From an uncultured Psychrobacillus sp. (GTDB taxonomy: Bacteria; Bacillota; Bacilli; Bacillales_A; Planococcaceae): a DNA stretch of 18,196 bases. The notes below the pieces were generated by a model. The model was not told where the DNA came from and searched no databases. It was given only the letters and a program-made list of their open reading frames with translations. Below, in pieces: positions 6,979 to 13,688 of the stretch. Position numbers and translations under genes: made by a program. The stretch spans positions 1 to 18,196 of the forward strand of contig CAKQHO010000065.1 in assembly GCA_934234185.1 (NCBI GenBank), read 5' to 3'. Each line of letters begins with the position of its first letter. The stretch's first letter is position 1.

Positions 6979-7527
6979 TTGAACAAATATACAGTACCAT
7001 TTTTTTTAATAGGTCTAGGCGTAGCGATGGCAACAGATATAGTACTTATAAAAAATCCATATATAATTGCTTGCTTAAACTTTTGTGCTTTTTTATTTAC
7101 AATATCTTGCATCAATTTAGGGTCTTTAAAATCCAAGTGGAGAACAGGTATTTCAAAATCTATTACGTTTATTTTGCAAATAATGGCGATAATTTCCTTT
7201 TGTCTTATAATTTTAGATGAAAACTCTAAATACTACGATAATGTCTATAATTTTATAATCGGACTTAACCCTAATTCATTATTAATAATAGGGTTATCTG
7301 CCACATTAATATCCATTTATGCATCGAAGGATTATAACGAAAATCAACAGAAAAATACTAGTAAACAAATAGAAAAGTTGAAAAAGGAAATAAAAATATT
7401 AGAAAAAAGATATGTAGATTTAAAGGCCAATAACGTTTCTTTGAAAGAGCAGAAAAAAAAATTAATTGAGCTGAATGAAGAACTAAATGAAAAATTGCAA
7501 GAAGCTATTGATACTCAGAAAAAATAA
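6979..7527 (+). CDS. Four-helix membrane protein with C-terminal coiled coil (182 aa)
   Basis: I recognise no named family. The N-terminal two thirds hold four hydrophobic segments at about residues 5-24, 28-48, 60-79 and 98-115. Residues 125-178 then form a Lys/Glu/Leu-rich heptad-like coiled coil (EKLKKEIKILEKRY onward). With both ends predicted inside, the coiled coil would project into the cytoplasm and could hold a partner. The start is TTG at 6979 with GAGGAGGGA 5 bases upstream, a strong ribosome binding site that decides the start. The next gene follows 19 bases later, so the two are one operon. Very AT-rich codon use unlike the rnr block points to transfer. The layout recalls small membrane subunits of two-gene phage-defence systems, but no homology is claimed. 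Confidence 0.85.
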   Translation: MNKYTVPFFLIGLGVAMATDIVLIKNPYIIACLNFCAFLFTISCINLGSLKSKWRTGISKSITFILQIMAIISFCLIILDENSKYYDNVYNFIIGLNPNSLLIIGLSATLISIYASKDYNENQQKNTSKQIEKLKKEIKILEKRYVDLKANNVSLKEQKKKLIELNEELNEKLQEAIDTQKK

Positions 7528-7546
7528 TAGGAAGTGAGGTACTAAC

Positions 7547-8854
7547 ATGAAAAAGGAAGCTCAAAAGAGATATGTAGTAAAAATGAATCAAAATACAAAG
7601 CAGCACGTTAAAGCATGGAGAATAACAGATTTTATTGAGAAAATTAATAATTCTTATTATAAAAAAGAGCTATTAAAAGAGATAACAGAAAGGCTTAACA
7701 ATGGTGAACATCCGGAGAACTTTATAATCTTAGATAAGTCTTTTAATATCCATAAAGCTAATAAGCATATTAAAGTATTGAAATTAAATACTGTTAATGG
7801 GGTTAAGAAGCTTTATCATTTAGGGAAGCCACATTCTTTATATCCAAATGAGAAAATAATTGTGTTTAATAATGTCTTCAACACATTTTCAACATTATAT
7901 ACATTATTTAATCAATACAAAATTAGATTAGATAAGTCGATTTTAAAAGATACATTTACTGAAATTTTCAATGAAAATGAGAAGCTAATTTTAGAGTTTA
8001 CGTTATTTAACGAAGAATTAGACCGATCATTAGACCTAATAGAAGATTCTAAAGATAGAGAGAATTTAAGAGTTAAAAAATTTTCCCTTTTAAAGGAGCT
8101 AAAAGAAAATATAGAAACAGAAACAAAGGTTGCTAAAGACTTTATTATAATAGATAAAGATATAAAAGACGAAGGTACATTAAAGAAAAAAATGGGTGAG
8201 AAAAAATATAAAGAGTTAGTCTCTGTATCACCCAATAAATTTACTAGATACTTAATTACTACTATTAGACCGATTGTTGGTGTATATAACCCAGAAAAAA
8301 ACCAAATTGAAATTTTAGCTTCAAATTTTATAAAAAAAGATGGTTTTGACGAAAGGCAAATTGATTTAAAAAATGTTTCACATAATAGCCCTTTCTCAGT
8401 GACAATTATAGCTGGTATTACGTTTTTATTAGGAGTTTATCAAATGCATTGCAATAAGTATGATGCTCATGTAATAGATGAGTATGAGATTGATACATAT
8501 AGCACTTTGTTAGAACTGGATTTAGATGAGGATGAAGATGACGATGACGATGAATTAGATACAGAAGAAGCAATTGAAAAAAGTAAAATACGTATTGAAG
8601 AGTGGCAACAGACAAAAGAAGAACTTGAAGATTTAATTCAAAAAAATAAAGAAGTAGCAGAAGTAGATGATGATACGAATCGACATAATAGTAATATCCC
8701 TATTTCTGTTATAAAAGCTTTACGTAACGCAGACAATAGAGTACAAACTCATTTTGATAGAGCATTTGAATATAATGACTTTAAAGAAGGTACTATTGAG
8801 GTGGTAGAGGAAGGTTGCAAAGAAAAAATAGAAGAGCTGGAAGAAGTAATTTAA
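7547..8854 (+). CDS. Acidic cytosolic protein of unknown function (435 aa)
   Basis: I recognise no family. The N-terminal 60 residues are basic and helical. Residues 100-165 include NEKIIVFNNVFNTF and a long predicted helical stretch, and 225-260 look like beta strands (KFTRYLITTIRPIVGVYNPE). Residues 283-298 form one short hydrophobic stretch. Residues 324-340 are almost purely Asp/Glu, and the tail from 340 is a charged helix. No nuclease, ATPase or helicase motif is visible by eye. The ATG has AGTGAGGT 7 bases upstream and lies 19 bases after the membrane-protein gene. Probable partner of that protein; it is the larger subunit and so the likelier effector, but that is inference. No clear terminator follows. 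Confidence 0.85.
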   Translation: MKKEAQKRYVVKMNQNTKQHVKAWRITDFIEKINNSYYKKELLKEITERLNNGEHPENFIILDKSFNIHKANKHIKVLKLNTVNGVKKLYHLGKPHSLYPNEKIIVFNNVFNTFSTLYTLFNQYKIRLDKSILKDTFTEIFNENEKLILEFTLFNEELDRSLDLIEDSKDRENLRVKKFSLLKELKENIETETKVAKDFIIIDKDIKDEGTLKKKMGEKKYKELVSVSPNKFTRYLITTIRPIVGVYNPEKNQIEILASNFIKKDGFDERQIDLKNVSHNSPFSVTIIAGITFLLGVYQMHCNKYDAHVIDEYEIDTYSTLLELDLDEDEDDDDDELDTEEAIEKSKIRIEEWQQTKEELEDLIQKNKEVAEVDDDTNRHNSNIPISVIKALRNADNRVQTHFDRAFEYNDFKEGTIEVVEEGCKEKIEELEEVI

Positions 8855-8978
8855 AACGAGTTTAATAAACTAATAGGTCTTTGCAACATGTTTTTAAATA
8901 TGTAATACTCCCTAGTAGATAAAATAGTTGAAATGAGTGCAGCTTTAAAGCATGGGAACCCTTGTGGTTCTAAGTTTT

Positions 8979-9073
8979 GGCATATTGACTCGTGAATTGC
9001 AAATAAGTAGACTACACGCATAGAAACAGGCGTAGTGGAGCTTCTGAAAGGGGAGTCAAATTCCGCCGTCTCA
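8979..9073 (+). repeat. Diverged copy of the ssrA 3' end (right attachment-type remnant)
   Basis: Aligned without gaps to 6138-6231 at an offset of 2841 bases, 67 of 94 positions agree by hand count, with the best match at the acceptor end (CCGCCGTCTC identical). The T loop is changed (GTCAAAT) and the T stem no longer pairs well, and the copy ends CTCAG instead of CTCCA. It cannot make a working tmRNA because the 5' half is missing. It probably marks the right boundary of an element inserted at ssrA, or the scar of an older insertion. The match extends well upstream of a typical crossover core. Confidence 0.75.
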
Positions 9074-9099
9074 GTATATTAAAATATATAATTTCAGTG

Positions 9100-9146
9100 A
9101 ACGTCAAAACCCTTGATAAATAAGGATTTTGACGTTTATGTTTTTT
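9100..9146 (+). terminator. Terminator downstream of the ssrA 3' remnant
   Basis: Arms 9100-9114 and 9122-9136 pair at 14 of 15 positions (AACGTCAAAA with TTTTGACGTT at the base) around a 7-base loop, followed by TATGTTTTTT. It starts 26 bases after the tmRNA-like end, so it may be the original ssrA terminator, displaced with the old 3' end. Confidence 0.75.
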
Positions 9147-9329
9147 AAAGGAATGTCATCTAATAACATTCATTCTTGTTATAATCATAGTTAAATTTTT
9201 TTAGCCTCAATTCGTGTAAGAAGTAAATTTCAAAAGTAAAGCATAATCTGAAGCTGGGAGTGTAACCGTAAAGCAGTTTTTAAGACTTATTGCTAAATTT
9301 TCCTTTTACATTTTCGCTTCAAAGAGTTG

Positions 9330-9428
9330 CTAACGGTTTTTCATTCGATAGCTATCTCCATCTATATGCACGACTTCCACCCAATGCAGTAAAAGATTTA
9401 AAATAGCGGTTATTATATCTTGGTCTCC
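9330..9428 (-). pseudogene. istB: IstB C-terminal remnant
   Basis: IstB is the AAA+ helper ATPase of IS21 transposition. The minus strand reads GDQDIITAILNLLLHW then VEVVHIDGDSYRMKNR and a TAG at 9330-9332. This matches the C-terminal signature of IstB (GD, ITAILDRLLHH, then a DSYRMK-like end). Nothing of the Walker motifs remains and the reading frame is lost upstream, so it is a dead fragment. Confidence 0.7.
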
Positions 9429-9587
9429 GTTAGTGCAGCCTCTAAATAGGCGGGATGGTTTTCTGCCACCTTTAGTAAATAATAGTTGTTCTCGACGATA
9501 GCGAGGATAACATTTCCTGGTTTATTCTACATATGTCTTTGCCTTTCTTTCATTTGGAAGCGTGAGCACTTGAATTTTTAACTCCTC

Positions 9588-9923
9588 TATTTGTTTGGAA
9601 CGATTACCCCAGTGTCACTTTTGGGGGTGAACACTTCTTCAGGTCTCTTTCCCGTTGTATGATGGACATGTTGGTTACCGGTTCTTTAAAGCCAGTTCCA
9701 TGCACGTTCGTTTCAATTATTTATATCCTTATAGATTCGGCTACCCGCACCCTTTGACATACTTAACAACATTTTCAATCATGCCTTTGGATTCAGGGGA
9801 GGCTTTCCGACAAGGATATACATTGAACTGACGCTCCACCACTTGAATAGAATTGCATTTCTTCAAAATCCATATTTAGGTACTTATAGATAGTAGGACT
9901 GACATATTTCATTCCTCTACGAT
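9588..9923 (-). pseudogene. istA: IstA transposase remnant
   Basis: IstA is the DDE transposase of IS21 elements. Three separate pieces are readable on the minus strand. One at about 9843-9923 resembles the end of the N-terminal HTH (SPTIYKYLNMDFEEM). One at 9741-9839 reads CRKASPESKGMIENVVKYVK and ends in TAG. One at 9588-9712 reads NERAWNWL, a stop, RTGNQHVHHTTGKRPEEVF. The pieces lie in different frames, the central catalytic part is deleted, and stops interrupt the rest. SKGxIENVVKYVK and VHHTTxKRPxEVF are characteristic of IS21-type IstA C-terminal regions. Confidence 0.75.
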
Positions 9924-10312
9924 TATTGTGACCTTAAGTTTCCAATTTTTCATCTAAAGAATATGCCAAATATAACATTAGTATCTTCTCCAATTTTCAT
10001 CACCTCAATGAACTTGAAAATTTTAGTCTAATAGAAGTTAAGGATTCATTGGCGAAAGTGTAAAAGATTTTTTGGAAAAAAGTGTTGATTTTATTTTAGC
10101 GGTTACAAGGGTGAACCGTTTATAAGCATGAAAAGTATTTTAATTCTTTAGAATGATTGAGATAAATATGGTAATATTGAATAGAAGAATTCTAATAAAT
10201 TACATAAAAACAATCAAATGGCCCAATAAATAAGATAATCCTTATGTTCTATAAATGAGAAGAGAATAAAATAGTGGTCTTTCTGATTATTGTTAGATGA
10301 GGAGAGGTATGC

Positions 10313-11170
10313 GTGCTAGTAATTGAGTTACAAGGAATCGTTAATAATCCAAGGGTCAATTTTAAAAAAAGAGAGATAACAAGTACTGTCCTAGAAAAAT
10401 ATTTCAACAATTCTTCCTTTCTTGCAGTCAATCCGCAATTTACTACTCAACAATATAATACACAGTTAAAAAAGTCTTGGAATAAATTGAACGAGAAATT
10501 AAGATCTCTGTATGAAATTAAGTGTCTTGTAGCATTTGATAAAAAGGAAAACTTTGAGTATTTCATTTTTAAAGATTCTTTGGATGGACTTATAGGGAAT
10601 GAGTCTAAGACACTCAATATATTAATAATTACCCCAAACAAAGATGTTAGTAGAACTTTAACAGCTGCACAAAAGATAATTAAAGCTAAACTGAGGAAGG
10701 AATTATCGTTTACTTTTCTAACATCCTCAAAATGTAAAATATATGCATATGATCATTTAAAAAAGGATATTCATGGTGATAATTATGTAATAGAAACCGA
10801 TATAGAAAAAAATGCTTTTATGACTAAGCCAGAATTTATCAAATTTAGTATTACAGCATTTTTACTAATAGTAAGCACATTTTTTCTTATAATGCAGTGG
10901 AATGAAATATCACAACTGGGTTCTAAAGTTCACGATAGGAATGCTGCGTTACTCCTTAATATTCCTATGATAACAAATTTGGTTGCTGGTGCAGGTTTAG
11001 TAATCATAATTGATTTTATATATTTTATTATTAAGTCATTTACCGATAAAAACACAATCAATATCCAGAATATTCAAGGCGTAATAGAAAGTTTTGACCA
11101 GTCGATGCGAATGCAAAAGGCAACACAAGCTGTAGAAGAAATGGAAACTGAACTTGATGTTGAGGAATAG
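10313..11170 (+). CDS. Unknown protein with two C-terminal membrane segments (285 aa)
   Basis: I recognise no family. Residues 1-170 look like a soluble alpha/beta domain (LNILIITPNK near 101-110, LVAFDKKENFEYFIF near 72-86). Hydrophobic segments at about 177-195 and 218-240 form a membrane hairpin, and an acidic helical tail (VEEMETELDVEE) ends the chain. Both N-domain and tail would lie on the same side, probably the cytoplasm. The GTG start has GGAGAGG 5 bases upstream; an ATG at 10309 is closed at once by a stop. A weak promoter (TTTAGA 10148-10153, TGGTAATAT at 10169-10177) may serve it. The DGQHR-domain gene follows after 12 bases, so they form an operon. AT-rich composition suggests acquired DNA. 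Confidence 0.85.
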   Translation: MLVIELQGIVNNPRVNFKKREITSTVLEKYFNNSSFLAVNPQFTTQQYNTQLKKSWNKLNEKLRSLYEIKCLVAFDKKENFEYFIFKDSLDGLIGNESKTLNILIITPNKDVSRTLTAAQKIIKAKLRKELSFTFLTSSKCKIYAYDHLKKDIHGDNYVIETDIEKNAFMTKPEFIKFSITAFLLIVSTFFLIMQWNEISQLGSKVHDRNAALLLNIPMITNLVAGAGLVIIIDFIYFIIKSFTDKNTINIQNIQGVIESFDQSMRMQKATQAVEEMETELDVEE

Positions 11171-11182
11171 AGGCGAGAGAGT

Positions 11183-12430
11183 ATGATTGTTCCTTTAATA
11201 AAGGTAACTCAGAAAAAAGAGCATATATATTTATCTAAGATGAAAGTTAAAGATCTAAAAAAATATGTAGTTTTAAATTTTAGATATCCTTACCTTGAGA
11301 GTCTTAGTAGTATTGAACAAGAAAAATTTAATGATTACCTAAAAAGTTTAGGTAAAAAAGGATTAAATGTTACTTTTAGTAATTATAGTATTCAAAGAAA
11401 ATTGCAATTAAGTAAATTAAAGTCAATTGCAGAATATGTAAAACAAAGCAATAATTTTATACCCAATGCGATAATACTAGGTTGTTTTAACAAGTTAATC
11501 GAAGAAGGAATACAAGAATACGATTATGAAAGTGTCTTAGAACAGATTGGCAATTTGGGGATGTATAGCATAGAACTTGATGATAATTATGAAATGACAG
11601 CAATTGATGGTCAACATAGACTTGCAGGATTATTTTCTAGTAATGACCCAGAAATTGATATGATGGAGCTACCTGTTGTTCTCTTATTTGGTGTATCTCT
11701 TTCCACTTCAGCAAAGATATTTATTGATATTAATTCCAATCAAAAATCAGTAGACAAATCTTTAATTTATGATTTAATGCCAGTATTGGATTCGGATAAT
11801 GAAGGTATAAAGTTAAAAGATAGGGAAATCGAGAATATACAGAGATGCCATAAGATATGCATAACATTTTATAATAATGAAAAGTCCCCTTTCTATAAGC
11901 AAATTCGCATGCTTGGCACAGGTAAAGGTGCCATTTCGCAAGCATTTTTAGTAGAGGAGATTTACCCATTAATTCATCATGGAGTTCTTTCAAAATTAGA
12001 TACGCAGCAACAATTCAACACCTTATTCAATTACTTCAAGTCAATACAAGAGATTTTTCCCGATGATTGGCCGGTCTCTAAGGATAAACCTGAACCTGAA
12101 GAGTATGCAAGCTTTATTTTAAATGAAAAAAAATCTCAATTACCTAAAACACTAGGGGTAGGGGCCTTATTAAATGCTTTTCCATTTATTTACAAGAAAA
12201 TTAGTGAAAAGCTTGACTCTTCTTCTTTTGAAAGTAACAAGGATTATAATAAAGCTCAAAAAAATCTCTTTAAAGAATATATAGGTCAACTAAAGGGTCA
12301 AATAGCTTGGTCAAAAGCTGAGTATGATGAAGAAAAAAAGAAGGGTAACGAATTAATATATGTTAGTGGTACTAATAGATCAGCAATCAATAAATTAGCG
12401 TTGGAAATTAAGGGGTTATTAAACTATTAA
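11183..12430 (+). CDS. DGQHR-domain protein, DndB-like (415 aa)
   Basis: The DGQHR signature is exact at residues 142-146 within MTAIDGQHRLAGL. It is followed by the family's second conserved block FIDINSNQKSV at 180-190. DGQHR-domain proteins include DndB, the repressor-like member of DNA phosphorothioation clusters, and many uncharacterised proteins of mobile and defence islands. The rest of the chain (Lys/Glu/Ile rich, about 230 residues after the motif) shows nothing I can name. The ATG has GAGGCGAGAGA upstream and sits 12 bases after the 285-aa membrane gene. No dndA, C, D or E homologue is in the window, so a phosphorothioation role cannot be supported here. The partner is the membrane gene, which suggests a separate two-gene system. 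Confidence 0.85.
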   Translation: MIVPLIKVTQKKEHIYLSKMKVKDLKKYVVLNFRYPYLESLSSIEQEKFNDYLKSLGKKGLNVTFSNYSIQRKLQLSKLKSIAEYVKQSNNFIPNAIILGCFNKLIEEGIQEYDYESVLEQIGNLGMYSIELDDNYEMTAIDGQHRLAGLFSSNDPEIDMMELPVVLLFGVSLSTSAKIFIDINSNQKSVDKSLIYDLMPVLDSDNEGIKLKDREIENIQRCHKICITFYNNEKSPFYKQIRMLGTGKGAISQAFLVEEIYPLIHHGVLSKLDTQQQFNTLFNYFKSIQEIFPDDWPVSKDKPEPEEYASFILNEKKSQLPKTLGVGALLNAFPFIYKKISEKLDSSSFESNKDYNKAQKNLFKEYIGQLKGQIAWSKAEYDEEKKKGNELIYVSGTNRSAINKLALEIKGLLNY

Positions 12431-12438
12431 AAGGTTCT

Positions 12439-12630
12439 TCACCATAAGTCAGGGATGACATAATTATTTCCCAGTTTCCAATCATAAGTGAAGGAATAGA
12501 TACCCTCATTTCGATAGCCATACTCACGTCTTTTAAAGAGTTTAAACTTATCATTTGTCCTTTTAGAGAGGCGATTGTTCGACATAATGAGGGGCGATCT
12601 GACGACGAGCAGAACTTTGAAAGAATCCAA
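12439..12630 (-). pseudogene. Transposase C-terminal scrap, ISL3-like
   Basis: The minus strand reads SPLIMSNNRLSKRTNDKFKL then FKRREYGYRN. It resembles the C-terminal block of ISL3-type transposases (S-N-x-R-x-E-x-x-N-x-x-K-x-x-K-R-x-x-Y-G-Y-R-N), though E and one spacer residue are altered. The sequence after YRN departs from the family, and nothing upstream continues the domain, so it is a fragment only. It starts 8 bases after the DGQHR gene's stop codon. Confidence 0.4.
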
Positions 12631-12881
12631 AGAAAGGGATGTTCAGGCAGTTATTCTGACAACGTGACTCGGACACTAGAATTCCAAAGTCAAGAAAACA
12701 GATACTATCCTCCTTTGAAGCGGCTATTTATAGCTGAAATGAAAAAAACAGTAAACAGAAAAATCTAGCTGAAATAAGGAATGAATTGCTCTAATTCCAA
12801 CTGATTATTAAATCGTAGGTTTGTCTATAGAGCCTTTAGGCGAATAAGAAAGTGTTCTTTTGAAACTAAATTGTATAAATG

Positions 12882-12910
12882 TAACTTAAACGCTTAACTT
12901 GTTTAAGTTA
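12882..12910. promoter_or_regulatory. Perfect 10-bp inverted repeat, possible operator or hairpin
   Basis: TAACTTAAAC at 12882-12891 and GTTTAAGTTA at 12901-12910 are exact inverted copies around a 9-base loop that itself contains another CTTAACTT. No T tract follows, so it is not an intrinsic terminator. Three related CTTAA-type steps in 29 bases suggest a protein-binding site. Confidence 0.5.
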
Positions 12911-13298
12911 GATTACTATAAGTGGGTGTAATTATTCGTGAGCTTGTATAAGGGGGAAAATGAAATAATTATTATGTGCCACTTTAAAAATTAAAGTAGG
13001 ATATATGACAAAATAACTGAGTGGGAAAGACTAAATTTCTATCCTAGTACTATTGTTTTTTTTGTATTTCTCCGATTCTTTTCCTTTGATAGTCTTGCTA
13101 AAAAAAATAACTAATTATGTATATTATTTTTGCCGTGATATTCAAAAATACTTATATCGAATTGGGTCACTATTGATTTATTACCAGCTTGTAGTGGATT
13201 TTTTTGTGATATACTTTTTTAGGTGATATTTATTAATAAATTATCTTGAGAAACTAGTAAATATATACTTGCTATCAGCGTTATATGGACTTCTTACT

Positions 13299-13430
13299 AT
13301 GAAACTGAGATTAAAAAAGAGTCCTAAATTCAGTGGGGATAGACCGATGGAACAGAGAGATTTTGGATTTAAAATATTCGAATTGTATCGACAAAATGTT
13401 AAAAGTAATATCTCATCTCTCTTATATTAA
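13299..13430 (+). CDS. Doubtful small ORF (43 aa)
   Basis: An ATG at 13299 opens 43 codons beginning MKLRLKKSPKFSGDRPMEQR and ending NISSLLY. There is no ribosome binding site, and nothing in it is recognised. Composition is compatible with a small basic protein or the remnant of a gene. It lies in the gene-poor stretch 259 bases before hsdM. Confidence 0.2.
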   Translation: MKLRLKKSPKFSGDRPMEQRDFGFKIFELYRQNVKSNISSLLY

Positions 13431-13530
13431 AAGAATTCTAATGATTTCCTGTGGTAAGGTAAATAATTTGTTGAAGATCTTTTGAAGATAAAACTACTAA
13501 AAGTATTAATTTACTGTTTATAGATTTCAC

Positions 13531-13558
13531 TTGACACAACTATATTTTGCTAGATAAA
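13531..13558 (+). promoter_or_regulatory. Probable promoter of the hsdMSR operon
   Basis: A perfect TTGACA at 13531-13536 is followed after 16 bases by GATAAA (13553-13558), a weak -10 match. It is about 130 bases upstream of hsdM and nothing better is seen nearer the gene. Confidence 0.5.
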
Positions 13559-13688
13559 AGGAGAAAAGAAGGAGCAGTCAAATATAGAAAGAAACGAAAG
13601 TAGTAACTTACTTAAGCATTTTAATTAAGAAGCTCTCACAAAGCATAAAGAATTATTGTGTATAGAAAAGTTGAAGGAGAATTAAATA

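Larger units (their letters stand above)
9261..10107 (-). mobile_element. Collapsed IS21-family insertion sequence
   Basis: The left end reads TGTAACCGTAAAGCAG inward. The right end, on the opposite strand, reads TGTAACCGCTAAAATAA inward. The first eight bases are identical and the next four match after a one-base gap. Between them on the minus strand lie fragments of IstA (HTH end, then C-terminal pieces) and of the IstB C-terminus, all with stops and frameshifts. Intact IS21 elements are over 2 kb, so about 847 bp implies large internal deletions. No exact target duplication is visible at the flanks (GGGAG versus AGGGT). It also accounts for most of the 1.46-kb gap between the genes ending at 8854 and starting at 10313. 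Confidence 0.7.
12631..13688. other. Gene-poor stretch upstream of the hsd operon
   Basis: No convincing full gene is seen in over 1 kb. The stretch holds a 10-bp inverted repeat at 12882-12910, a 14-bp A/T palindrome at 13228-13241 (ATTTATTAATAAAT), a doubtful 43-codon frame at 13299-13430 and the probable hsd promoter near 13531. It may be debris of older insertions, or it may carry an untranslated RNA that cannot be recognised by eye. Confidence 0.6.

Noticed and set aside
6979..8854. Naming the pair KwaA/KwaB (Kiwa)
   Set aside because: Only the layout is similar. I could not see DUF4868-type sequence in the larger protein, and it is longer than KwaB, so I left it unnamed.
8855..10312. 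CRISPR array or tRNA genes in the long gap
   Set aside because: No regularly spaced repeats are seen, and the only tRNA-like sequence is the ssrA 3' remnant; most of the gap is explained by the IS21 relic.
11183..12430. Calling the DGQHR protein a true DndB of a phosphorothioation system
   Set aside because: No dndA, C, D or E is present in the window; the domain alone does not establish that role.
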